Shown: positions 51,542 to 63,530 of the stretch, piece after piece
Layout: every line of letters starts with the position of its first letter
Numbering within the stretch: the first letter of the stretch is position 1
Program-made: the position numbers and the translations under genes
The notes under the pieces: generated by a model
The model's database searches: none
The model's input: only the letters and a program-made list of their open reading frames with translations
What the model was told of the DNA's origin: nothing
NCBI GenBank assembly: GCA_021234155.1
Contig: JAJEKV010000023.1
Span: forward strand, 5,851,945-5,915,944
Direction of reading: 5' to 3'
Source: Isoetes taiwanensis
Taxonomy: Eukaryota > Streptophyta > Lycopodiopsida > Isoetales > Isoetaceae
DNA length: 64,000 nt

Positions 51542-53141
51542 CTAAGGTGTGAGCAGCAGATGGGGGTTCGTTGCCAGTAGTCTCTCCCTATTGACTGCAC
51601 TCTTCATACCCCAAATGTTGATAAATTGCAACGTTGGGCAGCCCTTAGAAAGACTTAAAAGACCTCTTTCTGTCACATGCTTGCAACCCCAGAGATTTAA
51701 TTTCTGCAGAAGAAGTATTTAAGTTACTTTATCTCTCCCTGAAGGCAAATTGACATCATTTTATACTTACCTTTAGACGCTTGCAATGCTTTGCAATTGC
51801 AAACATAGTTACATCGGTGATGAATGTACCACCAATATTTAAGTGCTCCAATGACGCTGCGCTACATATCTACAAGGATAATGGAACAGATTTAAATCAT
51901 ATAATATGAAATTAAAAACCAGAAGTTTGTAATGTGCACGGCAAATCAAGATTAAGTAAGATAAGTACCAGTTTGACAACACCATCATCTGTAATTCCTG
52001 TAACTCCCCAAAGAGAAATTGATGTCAAATTAGGACAGCATTTTGAACAAGAAATCCTTTGTAGCTCTGCATCACTAATGCAACAACCCCACCTGCCTGC
52101 AGAGCTACAAAGAATTGAACAGCAGAATTATGTACTAAAACCCTATGTTGTTATACACCATCATGTGTTTTTTTCACAAATAAAGTATGATAAGTGGCAT
52201 TGCATACTTACATGTCAAGTTCCGAAAGGCTGACAGCTTGATCAACAAGAGTAGCAAGTGACGCATTATCAATCCTGCAGCCTGCAAAACTAAGCTTGCT
52301 TCTGTATGCTAATGCATGCTTCATAGCTTGCCCCCATTTTCGACACACTCTACTTGCCCTGTCACAAGTTCAAATTATATAAACAGACCATTTCATAAAG
52401 CTTGGATTAGTTACTTTTGTGATGGTGCCTTATCCCCATGGATAAACTACTATAAGAATGGCAGCTGTGACTTTAATGAACATTCTCTTTAGCCTAAATC
52501 CCAAGCTTTTGTAACAAATTGGCTGATGGTTTCTTTGCCCCTAGTTTATTCAACTCGCTGGACAAAATATCTAAGAGTGGAAATATTCTTTGCCTAATAA
52601 CAAGAATTAAAATATTTTCCCTCTTCTTAAGCCTATGAATGACCCACTTTACTACTGCAGGGACAAACATCACATTAAACAAACACAAAATAGGCAAATT
52701 TATGCCACACTTAGTTCTCAATAAGGCTTAGTCGTTCTTTCCTTTCGTGTCTCTGCAACTTCGAGCCATTAGACTTCAGATGATGTTTTAAGTCCTAGCA
52801 GGCAATATCATCTTAATCCAAACAATTTCCTTCATCATAAACATAGGAACGCAACCCCAAATGGAGCAAGGTAAACTGGAATGTTCTACCGGCAGAAGAT
52901 AATTAATCTCCTTAAGAATAAGAAAAACAATTTCATGATGCATAAGAAATTGTACTTACATGGCCATATCTTTGAAAGAGGAGAGGTGCAGAAAGCATTC
53001 TGCCAATAAGTCCACATGCAGGATATCTATCTTGGCAATCTGATCATCAATTTCCTCTTCTGACTTCGTAATTAGAAGTCTTGATCTTAAGTTTGGTTCA
53101 CCACTTACTCTAATGGAGAAAATGAAATCTGCATGATCCAT
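51542..53141 (-). CDS. F-box/LRR protein (five exons), At3g58530-like
   Basis: Exons on the minus strand are 53141-52960, 52358-52212, 52092-51969, 51869-51771 and 51703-51542, all with GT-AG borders and matching phases; the spliced CDS is 714 nt (237 aa). The F-box spans exons 1-2: …KIDILHVDLLAECFLHLSSF, KDMAMASRVCRKWGQAM. Leucine-rich (AMN1/LRR-CC) repeats follow: LSELDMWGCCISDAELQRIS, NLTSISLWGVTGITDDGV, SLEHLNIGGTFITDV, KLNLWGCKHVTERGLLSLSK, LQFINIWGMK. Such proteins recruit substrates to SCF E3 ubiquitin ligases. The Arabidopsis-type relatives are ~350 aa, so this copy seems to lack two or three repeats. The first ATG gives MDHADFIFSIRVSG…. The frame is fully open across all junctions, so I treat it as functional, though a shortened duplicate is possible. 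Confidence 0.8.
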
Positions 53142-53576
53142 GCCCCTTGTCAAAAATTCCTAAAGACGCAGGAATTTCATCCAAATAGAAATTGGATAGT
53201 AGGTAATCCATGAAATTTAAAACAACCCGCAAGAGGGCCCGCTGTGACGAACACGTAAACGTGCTAGAATCCGCAAGATAAATATAAAAATATTTGAATC
53301 CAGCATGGGATGACCCACAGATTGCGTGTGGCAAACCAGGGCTGGCGAAGCAAGATTCTTCATTTGTGGAGGCCGGGTATGCGTAAAAGTTTTGTTTGAT
53401 GAGGTCTAAGAATTGGGGCATATCGCTATCGACATGTCCATGTGGCGCCACTCTCATGTGGGCTGTATGTATTGTATAACAAAAGATGTATCAAATCATA
53501 CTCTTTGAGTGACTTTTTTAAACAGCCCGTTAGGCAACACGTGCACCTCCACAACACAACACACGTCACCTCAAGT
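53142..53576 (-). promoter_or_regulatory. Probable 5' leader and promoter of the F-box/LRR gene
   Basis: It lies directly upstream of the F-box/LRR start on the minus strand. An open frame from 53457 to 53110 overlaps exon 1 in another frame and has no motif, so it is likely non-coding. No TATA element was fixed. Confidence 0.35.
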
Positions 53577-54151
53577 AAGGGTGCTTTCCCATGGATGGAC
53601 GGACCTGGATGAGGTCAGACCCCGGTCCAAAAGTAATCGTCGGGATTACCTTCCAAATGAGGTTCTTAACCTCAGCCACTCAGGTTCTTAGGGTACTTTC
53701 CCATGGGGCAAAAACCTTGGATTTTTTTCAGGCCCAGCGTAGACGTGCCATGTTCCCATCATGACCTGACCTTGCTCGGCTCAGGTTTCGGACCTCGAAG
53801 AAAAAGTAACAGGGCGACAATTCTTTTTGCCCAGGTCGAAACCTCGGTAGGGCAACAGCCAGTCTAGCTTTCGTTTCTACCGGTTGTGACGGATCTTCTC
53901 AGCAGCGGATGCTGGAGCTACCGATCGATTTTAGACCTCGTTCGTTCAAAAACAGGATCCAGGTTTTTTGTCCATAGGAAAGTGGCAATTTAGGGTCGGA
54001 GACGACTTTGCCACGACCTTGCCATGTCATTGCTTTTATCCAGGTCAGACGGGCCCATGGGAAAGCACCCTTAGCTCATGGGATCATCGAAATAGTAGAC
54101 AAGATCTTCAGGAAACCTGGAGGTTTTCTGTCCATGGGAAGGCACCCTAAG
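53577..54151. repeat. Interleaved foldback elements with AGGGTGCTTTCCCATGG ends
   Basis: The terminal motif occurs four times: AGGGTGCTTTCCCATGG at 53578, AGGGTACTTTCCCATGG at 53690, and inverted at 54055-54072 and 54132-54148. Longer matches pair 53578 with 54072 (…GGACCTGGAT / TGACCTGGAT) and 53690 with 54148 (…CAAAAACC / CAGAAAACC), giving an A-B-a-b order rather than nesting. The interior is GC-rich, including another weak copy at 53970. No coding sequence was seen. Confidence 0.65.
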
Positions 54152-55321
54152 TGAGTGTGAGTTCTTGCAAAATTTGAGAACATTTTAGATAAGAATGGCA
54201 AATGGGTTGCTCAAATCCTTGAAAGGGAAGGGGCCAACATTCTTGCTAGCCACCTGACCTTCAGAATTCGGTCGTGCCTCATCGGCGCTCCCAGATTCTG
54301 TAGGTCAGGGGGCTGGCAAGAATGCCCTCCCATTTCCCGTTCCACATCACATCACATCACAACACAACACAACACAATACAATACATAGCAAGGTTATTG
54401 ACCCGAATTTCCAAGTAGGGGAGGGCGTCCACCCGTCCTCCCCGCGTACCTGTTATCCGCCCATTATGCCCACCTTTAGCTTTGTTATGCCCACCTCGAC
54501 TCTTTTGTCGTCCGCTCTTCATTACCTGCAACTACTTTTGTTTATGTACGTGTTGACCCAATTTTGACAAATTGGGGTCAACATAGAAGAACACTATCAA
54601 GGTCTAAAAGGGGGGTGAAGATCAAGGGCCCAGATTCATTTGTGCTTTTGTTAGAATCCAAGGGACCATATTAAGTTGTGTTAGTTGTTAAACAAAAAAC
54701 AAAAAATTGGTTAAGGAGAAGAAACAAAGGATTGTCAAGATGATGACAAGTGGATGGTCAAGATTTATCAAAAAAATAATAAATATCTCGAAGGGACTTG
54801 TTCTCCTCCTCTTGGGCTCTAGAATCTCACATGGAGCAAGGGTAGTGGTAGCCCCGGGAAGATGGTGTCAGAGACCTTTTCCCCCATGCAAGATGTCTTG
54901 AAACATTGTATTATCTTATTTTCTTGAATAAAGTGGTGCACTTATTTTCCACATTTTTTCCTTTTTACATTTCTCCATTTGTCATTTTCCACCTTGCCTT
55001 ATTGATTCTCCTTAAAATAAATAAATAAATTCATTCATTTTCTTGGTTCTTTTGCCTTGAGCAGCATCACCTAGTTCATCTTAATCTTGCCTTTCAAGGC
55101 CGAATGCATGAGGATGTGGGGAAATCAATCATCATCATTCCTACTGAGATCCTTTCTTTCCCGGGATCATTCTTGGTGCTGCGCCATTTTTTTTTACCAA
55201 CCTATTTTTTTTCCATTGCCGTTCTTTCCATTGCATTTGCCATCTCTTTTTTTAATTGCTTTTGTCACCCTCCTCTATTCAGTGCCCACTGCCTGAATCT
55301 GTATAGAAAGGAGAACAAAGA
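54152..55321. other. Intergenic DNA with pentanucleotide run and hairpin
   Basis: A run of CACAT, CACAA and TACAA pentamers lies at 54340-54385, possibly a LINE tail. TTGACCCAATTT (54552-54563) and AAATTGGGGTCAA (54568-54580) form a hairpin with one bulge. No gene is recognised. Confidence 0.45.
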
Positions 55322-55365
55322 ATAGAATAGAATAGAATAGTTTTTTTAACGTCCACGGAGAAAAA
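55322..55365 (-). mobile_element. LINE tail-only insertion ((TATTC)n family)
   Basis: GAATAGAATAGAATAGAATAG, TTTTTTT, then AACGTCCACGGAGA is the inverted 3' terminus of the LINE at 20047. Only ~40 bp of the element is present, so it is a second extreme 5' truncation. Flanking GGAGAACAAAG and GGAGAAAAAG may be the target duplication but overlap element sequence. Confidence 0.5.
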
Positions 55366-56964
<1,599 letters not shown>

Positions 56965-56984
56965 CTGTAATAACACATTTCCAT

Positions 56985-57115
56985 TTGTAATACGACACAG
57001 TCTACTTGCCCTATTACAAGTTCACATTATATCAACAGACTATTTCCATAAAGCTTGGATTACTTTTGTGATGGACTTATCCCTATGGATAAAATACTAT
57101 AATCTTCCTTTTCTT
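56985..57115 (-). pseudogene. Copied piece of the neighbouring F-box gene's intron 1 and exon 2
   Basis: CGACACAGTCTACTTGCCCT…ACAAGTTCACATTATAT… matches 52341-52460 (CGACACACTCTACTTGCCCT…) over ~120 bp in the same orientation. It spans the 3' part of intron 1, the acceptor and the first 18 bp of exon 2 of the F-box/LRR gene. It then breaks and is followed by the acceptor of the first GAPDH exon relic. The acceptor AG is altered (AATAG). It is a gene-fragment join. Confidence 0.75.
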
Positions 57116-57479
57116 CTTCACAAGGTCCTTAAAGCTAAATTAGTATGATATTTTTTCGGTAATTTGTTGGTGAAAACCAAACATTAAACTCAATATATGT
57201 TTGTGGGTTCAAAAGTTTACAAACTATATTTAGTCATACAACATGGCTCATCAATACACATTGATAAAGTGATGTTAAGTAAGCTTTCTTTTTGGATTGC
57301 CCCTAAAGGGCAAAACCTTCGCTTATATAGGTTTGTAAAATATTCTAGGTATATGCTAGTATATACCCAAAATATTTCAATTATTGGCCTATACTTGATA
57401 TGGCCTATAATTTTCTAGTCCGACCTGTTGCTAGGTGAGCTCGTCGCCGCTGTTGAAACCATCTAACTGGTTTGACAGA

Positions 57480-57582
57480 TGAAAAGAATGTCCGAGCTTT
57501 CATAAAGGGGGAAGAGTTTGAAAAGCTTGCCACTCTAATACTAGATCGGATTAAAGGTCCTTTACCAATGAGCTGAATTATG
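57480..57582 (+). pseudogene. HSP110/HSP70-15-like exon fragment
   Basis: After TGGTTTGACAG the plus strand reads DEKNVRAFIKGEEFEKLATL then ILDRIKGPLPMS and a stop. This resembles the Hsp110-type (HSP70-14/15) segment EEKDVRxxIKRxEFExIxxP…ILERVKxPLEKAL at the end of the nucleotide-binding domain. Only this ~33-residue exon is recognisable, isolated from other HSP sequence. Confidence 0.45.
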
Positions 57583-57923
57583 AACTGCATCTAATCATTT
57601 CTCAGCAATAAAAATAGTTTTGCGTTCGATGGAAAGCCAGACCAAACTTACAACTCTTTTAAGGAATGAACAACATCAAGAGTTTGATGCCCTTTCCTAG
57701 TAGCATGATGTACGTTTCTATCTAGTGCAAGTATTAAAAGCGAAATCCTATATGAAATTTTATCAAATTCGTTGTGGAAAAAATTGATCGAAGCGAGGAC
57801 TTGTTGCCATTTTCTATAAGTGTATGCTATACAAAATTTTGTTTTTGTTTTATGGGTCTTCAATTCGATGTGTTTCTTCAATAATCCCGAATGTAGACCA
57901 TTCATTCAAGCATATTCTTTGTT
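57583..57923. other. Spacer, nothing assigned
   Basis: AT-rich. Neither strand shows a recognisable motif. Confidence 0.4.
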
Positions 57924-59182
57924 TCTTAATTATGAGCAATGTTTTTCAATGTTTCAAAAAGATTTCCATAACACGGTCAGGAGATGAGCACCTTAAAGAG
58001 CATAGCATATAGATCATCAAAGATACGCCTTTTTCGAGCTGCAACACTTGACGGGGGGACTGAAATGCAGGTAAGATTGTGCGAAACCATATTAATAATA
58101 ATAATAAAAAATAAAGCTAGGCATTCTTCAACGATTTTCCAAGTTAAGGCTTTATCTTGCGCACAATTGCATGGGTTTCTTTACATGCTTTATTTATCAC
58201 ATTGATATCAAATTGGGTTTGGCATCTACGCGCTGATCGAATTCTTTATCTACATTGCACTTACTATATGAATTGCAGGATGGCAATATTTCCAAGGTCT
58301 CAATATGATGTTCCCATTTTCTGTACTAATTTTTTCTCAACGTCAAATCGCAGCAATTTGATCTTGTAAGTATATCACATGCCATAATTTCTTGGTCATC
58401 AACATTATGCCGAAGTAAAAATTGAATAGTTTTGGGAGATCTCAACCCCTTTTGCAATATACAGGATGACTGTGAATATAGAGAGTACTACAGATCACTC
58501 TTACCACTACTGGACAAGTATAAAGAGGCAATACTTTTGCCCAATATAATCACAGATTGGGACATTTATTTATTTATGTGTGATAGAGGATAGCAACATG
58601 CGAGATTGTTTCTTGGATTTTGATTAAACAGTAAACTACTATTGATGCACAACCATTGCAAAAACTATCCTTGGGAAGCTCTAAGAGTAGCACTGGTATC
58701 CTGGCAAGTCGAGTAGCCTATCTCCAGCATGCTCCCATGTTTCCATGAGGAAGATGAGGTCCATATCGGTGGCAACCGAGTTGAGAGTGTCTCCCTTCTG
58801 CCATAGAAAGCCCCGACAATTCCAAAAGACCATGCACATACACAATCCCTATTTGTTGGCAGGAGCTGTAGCTGTAAGTTTTGGAGTGGTGGTAGCACAA
58901 GGGGTGGTGGTGGAGGTGAAGGCGGCATGTGGCGTGCTGGCACTGGCGGATGTGGATATTGGAGTAGGATATGCGACTGGGATGCGAGCAGAAGGACCTC
59001 GAGGTTTGAGGTGCCTGGATTAGCGTTCATGGCTCGAACAACTGCGTCCTTCCCTGGACCAGCCCTGCTGCTCCTCCCTGTTTGCGGACACACTTGACTT
59101 TCTCCAACTTGTGTCTACAGTTCTCCTGTTATGCCGGAGTCAGATCCCGGTCCACGTACCAGGCAGTCCTTTTCAAATGCCT
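57924..59182. repeat. Direct repeat copy 1 of a 1.26-kb segment
   Basis: From TTCTTAATTATGAGCAATG to TTTTCAAATGCC, this segment is repeated at 61056-62313 with offset 3131-3132 bp and roughly 90-95% identity by eye. It carries exon-like pieces on the plus strand with splice-like borders (CAG|GTAAGATT at 58069; TTGCAG at 58278; ATACAG|GATGACTGTGAATATAGAG at 58464: DDCEYREYYRSLLPLLDKYK). On the minus strand it carries a LINE endonuclease fragment. Confidence 0.85.
58665..59100 (-). pseudogene. LINE ORF1 end / ORF2 endonuclease start, copy 1
   Basis: The minus strand reads …RAGPGKDAVVRAMNANPGTS…, a Pro-rich …PPSPPPPPLVLPPLQNL…, then the endonuclease start in broken frames (…SFGIVGAFYGRRETLS…, …LEIGYSTCQD…). 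In copy 2 the same region reads SWNCRGF…, so this copy has frameshifted there. It ends where the exon-like sequence begins. Confidence 0.7.
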
Positions 59183-61055
59183 TGTTTAGGGTCTGGGTTA
59201 GAGATCGCCTGCAAGACATCCCTCTGTGAGGACCCTTGGATCAAGCCGACAAATCCGAATAGAGTGTCATGCGAGATTTGCAAAGAAACCAGAACAGAAA
59301 GAATGAAATGGAACAAAAAAGCAAAGAGAATATATATGCCAAGATAAGGCTCCTTGAATATCGAAAAAAATACATGAACTTCTCACAAAGAAGAGAAGAC
59401 TGAAACAAGATGATATTGGATCTCATCTAAAAACTTGAGATCTAACTCTACTGATATATGCTCTTGGATCACTAACTCTTGGATCATATGCTTGATTTAG
59501 GGGAATCTCTGCAGTACCATCATTAGTGCCTGGAATCCCGCTAATTTAAGGCCGAACTCCCCGGAGGCGGTCATTTGTCTTGTCTGGCTGTCTTCTTTGA
59601 CGGGGGCGTAGACTTCTGCGTGGTTTTCGGTGGGGGCATGGGTTTGCTCCCTTACGCTTGACCTGATCCCTTGCCTGCACGGGACTAACACACCCTCCCC
59701 TTCCCCCTTTCCCCCCCCCCCCTCCCCTCCCCACCAAAGAACGTTCAGATGAGAGAAATCAGGCACAAATTCAAGAGGGGAAACACCAGGAACCTTGTCA
59801 AAATCATCCTGCTAGCTATGAGGACGAGCCTCAGAGTGATATTTCTGGATGAGATCTTGCCTACTTTCAAAGCGTTCGAAGTGTGGACCCAATGAAAGGT
59901 GACGCGTCTATCAGAAAATCAAACTGCGCCACGTCTTCAAAAGCACGGTGTGCTTCCTCAGGGACATACTGGCAATTGAGCAGACAAGTCTGGAGACCAA
60001 AAGCACCAGCACTGGCATTGTGATTACAATAATATACAGGACATTGACGAGCAATTGAACATGTGAGAAGGCACTTGAGAGCAGCACAGAAACCAGCTTG
60101 ACGGTGTACTGACGGACCAAGGGACGTGGCAGCTCGCTCCAAGAATTGAGTAGGTCCCCAGATGACATGAGCCGGGAGTTGCCAACCTCTTTCATTAGGA
60201 ATGTAGATCCAATTGCAATTGTGATCCAAGGTTTCTCCTTCCTACCAGAATTACGTCGTACAAAACATAGATTCCACCTAAGATCTGTAGAGATATGTGC
60301 CGGGGTCCAATCAGCGTGACCAGCCAGAGCCTTTGACCAAAAAGAGGAGCTCCAGTCCGAGGTGAGAAACTGACGGCATGGAGGTGCCCCCAAGGATGCA
60401 TAAAGAGTATCATGCTAAGGAGAATACTTCATCATAGGCTGCTGAGCTTGATCACGGAACTCTTGAAGGAGATCTGACACCAACATTCCCATTCAAAACA
60501 GAAAAGAAGGGTGTTGACAGGGGGAGGAACCCATTCAATAGGAATGATCTCGCCGTCAAGATAGGCATGGAGACTGTTGAAACCATCTAAGTGCTGTAGG
60601 TAGATCTAAGCCAATTGAATCCCCATTTCTTTGTGCAAGTTATTGCAGACTTGCTGCAAAGTTTCTGCAATCCAAAGGGCCAAATGGCGAGCAAGCTCAG
60701 GTACGTACTCCGCCTTAAGAGCATTGATCCATGACTGATCTTGAAGATATTAATTTTCTAACTGTACCAGTCATTTGGCATCGGGATTACCTTAAAAGGC
60801 ACGATGTGGACCGTCATCAAACTTATGCTATGTGTCAACCAGATAGAAATCGTGCATGACACATGGCATTGGTTGAACAAGGCAAAAAATAAAGAATTCT
60901 TGATATTCACAAGGACTAAGCTGAAATGTAAGAAGAGCACAAAGAAGGCCTTTATCTTCAATGAAAAGATCTGTCCAGATGAGCAGATCCTTACTGGTGA
61001 GAAAGCCGTGAAGGGTGCCATTGGCAGTGAACCGTTTGAGCAGAAAGAGATGTCT
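59183..61055 (-). other. Unique segment between the two direct repeats, with decayed coding sequence
   Basis: Minus-strand frames at 60760-59867 look like decayed protein: DQSWINALKAEYVPELARHL…, …DGFNSLHAYLDGEIIPIEWV…NTLLFCFEWECWCQI…, and …GFCAALKCLLTCSIARQCPV…, …LLNCQYVPEEAHRAFEDVAQ…. The last is Cys-rich. The order is consistent with one broken ORF of ~300 residues, perhaps a LINE ORF1 or other element protein; I do not recognise it. A C-tract (59713-59722) lies to its left. On the plus strand the ORF 60804-61061 is Lys-rich and unassigned. Confidence 0.4.
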
Positions 61056-62313
61056 TCTTAGTTATGAGCAATGTTTTTCAATGTTTCAAAAAGATTTCCA
61101 TAATCCGGTCAGGACATGGGCACCTTAAAGAGCGTGGCATACAGATCATTAAAGATACGCCTTTTTCGAGTTGCAAAAATTGACGGAAGGACTGCAATGC
61201 AGGTAAGATTGTGCGAAACCATATTATTATTATTATATATAAAAAAAAAAAAATCAAGCTAGGCATTCTTCAACGATTTTCTAAGTTAGGGATATATCTT
61301 ATGCACAATTGCATGGGTTTCTTTACATGCTCTATTTATCACATTCATATCAAATTAGGTTTGGCATCTAGGCGCTGATCCAATTCTTTATCTACATTGC
61401 ACTTACTATATGAATTGCAGGATGGCAATATTTTCAAGGTCTCAATATGATGTTCCCATTTTCTGTACTAATTTTTTCTCAACATTGAATCGCAACAATT
61501 TGATCTTGTGAGTATATCACATGCCATAATTTATTAGTCATCAACATCATGCCGAAGTAAAAATTGAATTGTTTTAGGAGATCTCAACCCCTTTTGCAAT
61601 ATACAGGATGACTGTGAATATAGAGAGTACTACAGATCACTCTTACCACTACTGGACAAGTATAAGGAGGCAATACTTTTGCCCGCTATAATCACAGATT
61701 GGGACGTTTATTTATTTTTATGTGTGATAGAGAACACCAACCTGCGAGATTGTTTCCTGAATTTTGACTAAACAGTATACTACTATTGATGCACAACCAT
61801 TGCAAAAACCATCCTTGGGAAGTTGTAAGAGTAGCACTGGTATCCTGGCAAGTCGGGTAACCTATCTCCAGCATGCTCCCATGTTTCCATGAGGAAGATG
61901 AGGTCCATATCGGCGGCAACCAAGTTGAGAGTGTCTCCCTTCTGCAATAGAAAGCCCCGACAATTCCAAGAGACGCAGACAAAATTCCTATTGAGGAGCT
62001 GCAACTGTAAGTTTTGTGGTGGTGGTAGCACAAGGGGTGCTGGTGGAGATGGAGGCGGCATGTGGCGTGCCGATACTGACAGGTGTGGATATTGGAGTAG
62101 GATGTGTGACTGGGGTGCCAGCAGAAGGACCTCGAGGTTCGAGGTGCCTGCATTAGCGTTCGTGGCCTGAAGATCTGCATCCTTCCCTGGACCAGCCCTG
62201 TTGTTCCTCCCTGTTTGCAGACACTCTTGACTTTCTTCAACTCGTGTCTGCGGTTCTTCTGTTATGACGGAGTTAGATCTTAGTCCACATACTGGGCAGT
62301 CCCTTTCAAATGC
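61056..62313. repeat. Direct repeat copy 2 of the 1.26-kb segment
   Basis: This is the second copy of 57924-59182. Differences include the microsatellite (AAT)n in copy 1 against (ATT)n plus a 13-A run here (61224-61255), and scattered substitutions and small indels in the LINE portion. Both copies retain the same splice-like borders. Confidence 0.85.
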
Positions 62314-62382
62314 CTGCCCTGGTGCAGGATGGCTATGCGCTCTTGCGCGTCCCTGACTGTGAAGGTGACTACCCGGGGGCAA
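61783..62382 (-). pseudogene. LINE ORF1 zinc-knuckle end and ORF2 endonuclease start, copy 2
   Basis: An open 199-residue frame on the minus strand holds a Cys-containing end of ORF1 (ERDCPVCGLRSNSV…), a linker with a Pro-rich stretch (PPPSPPAPLVLPPPQNLQ), and an endonuclease N-terminus: NFVCVSWNCRGF…, GDTLNLVAADMDLIFLMETW…AGDRLPDLPGYQCY. The APE-type endonuclease signature WNCRG…DIIFLMET is clear, with the catalytic Glu of MET. Frame continuity shows this copy is less decayed than copy 1. The remainder of ORF2 is absent. Confidence 0.8.
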
Positions 62383-63269
62383 TCAGGGCACTGGGCTCCA
62401 TGGCATCTCGCCCTAACAATGTCTATGAGCATATGGAACGTCATTTGGACCAGGATCTGTGTCTAGAGTCGGTTTGTATTTCTTCCCCTCTCTATAAAAA
62501 GTATGCCCCCCTCTCTCACACATTTTCTTAGCACCATTTGCATCTTCTCAAAGCTCTGCCTGCACATGCTATGTGAGATATTTCTTTACAAGCTCAGTGA
62601 AGTTTAATCATTGTAATTATTTTTTGATATATTCCTCACATCTTCTTTTCTTGCTTTCAGATGGTGATTAGTTCAATCACATTTGAAAAGGATTGGGGCT
62701 GCTTCAATCCCTTTATTGGAAGCTTCATTACTTTCATCTTGCCTTAGTGCAATGCTTGGGCACCTCTACCCAGAATTGGCCTTTCATTTTCTGTTGATCA
62801 AGAATAAATTAACTCATTGTCATTGCTCGGAGTTAACTGAACTGTTACTTCAGACATAGATCCTAAAATTTCGTTGATAGCTCTGCAAGTGCTCCACAGT
62901 CCGGCGACAAAAATTGATGAAATCCTTGCCAAAATTCGAAGGAAAACAAAGATTTCCTACAAATTTGGGCGAGGATTGAGATCAGTCCCAAATTCAAAAA
63001 TCCCCTTCAAAGTTTTAGCACCCATTTGGCATTCTTGGAATCACGCTCGAAGTACTTCCTCAAGCTTCAGTTCAGTGGAGGTGGATGGATGAGTACAAAA
63101 ACAACTAGTAATAATGAGGTTTACCAGGTTAGATTGCGCGAAGCTCAAGCTCTGATAAGGTTTGTGGGGGGCTTTTTGCCCATGGCTACAAGTTCGGGTA
63201 CCAACTAAAGCCCAAAATTGGGATTGGCTTATAAGGGCATTAATAGACTCCACCAAACTTCGATTGATC
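62383..63269. other. Intergenic DNA
   Basis: There is no firm gene. The plus strand at 62875-63100 has a small open frame (…IDEILAKIRRKTKISYKFGR…) without recognisable family. Confidence 0.4.
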
Positions 63270-63530
63270 TAAAAAACTACAAGATTAAGCCCTTGGTGAT
63301 GTGCGCCATGTGAGGATGCATATGTAGAGTTCCATCTCATGAACTAAAACACGCCAAAACCATGACAAACTTTTATATTTTGCATTTTTGTACTTATTAT
63401 TTGTTGATGTACTTGATTACTTCTAATCGTGAGAATTTGAGCATAAGTTTTGGGTCTGCCTTTTTAGATTTGCGTTTTTTCCAAATTTAATTGCCCCCCA
63501 GATTCCTTATAACGCATTATTTTCTCTAAT
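63270..63530. repeat. Uninterrupted copy of the repeat split by the LINE at 14-17.7 kb
   Basis: TTAAGCCCTTGGTGATGTGC…, TAGAGTTCCATC…CATGAACTAAAA, TTTTGAGCATAAGTTTTGG-like text and CAGATTCCTTATAACGCATT align with 13908-14103 followed by 17800-17860, in the same orientation. It therefore represents the pre-insertion state of that locus. Confidence 0.65.

Noticed and set aside
53110-53457. 115-aa minus ORF as an upstream exon of the F-box/LRR gene
   Set aside because: It is in a different frame from exon 1, has no domain, and the ATG at 53141 already gives a complete N-terminus.
57405-57420. Helitron end at TTTTCTAG|TCC
   Set aside because: There is no terminal hairpin upstream and no matching 5' end; CTAG alone is not evidence.
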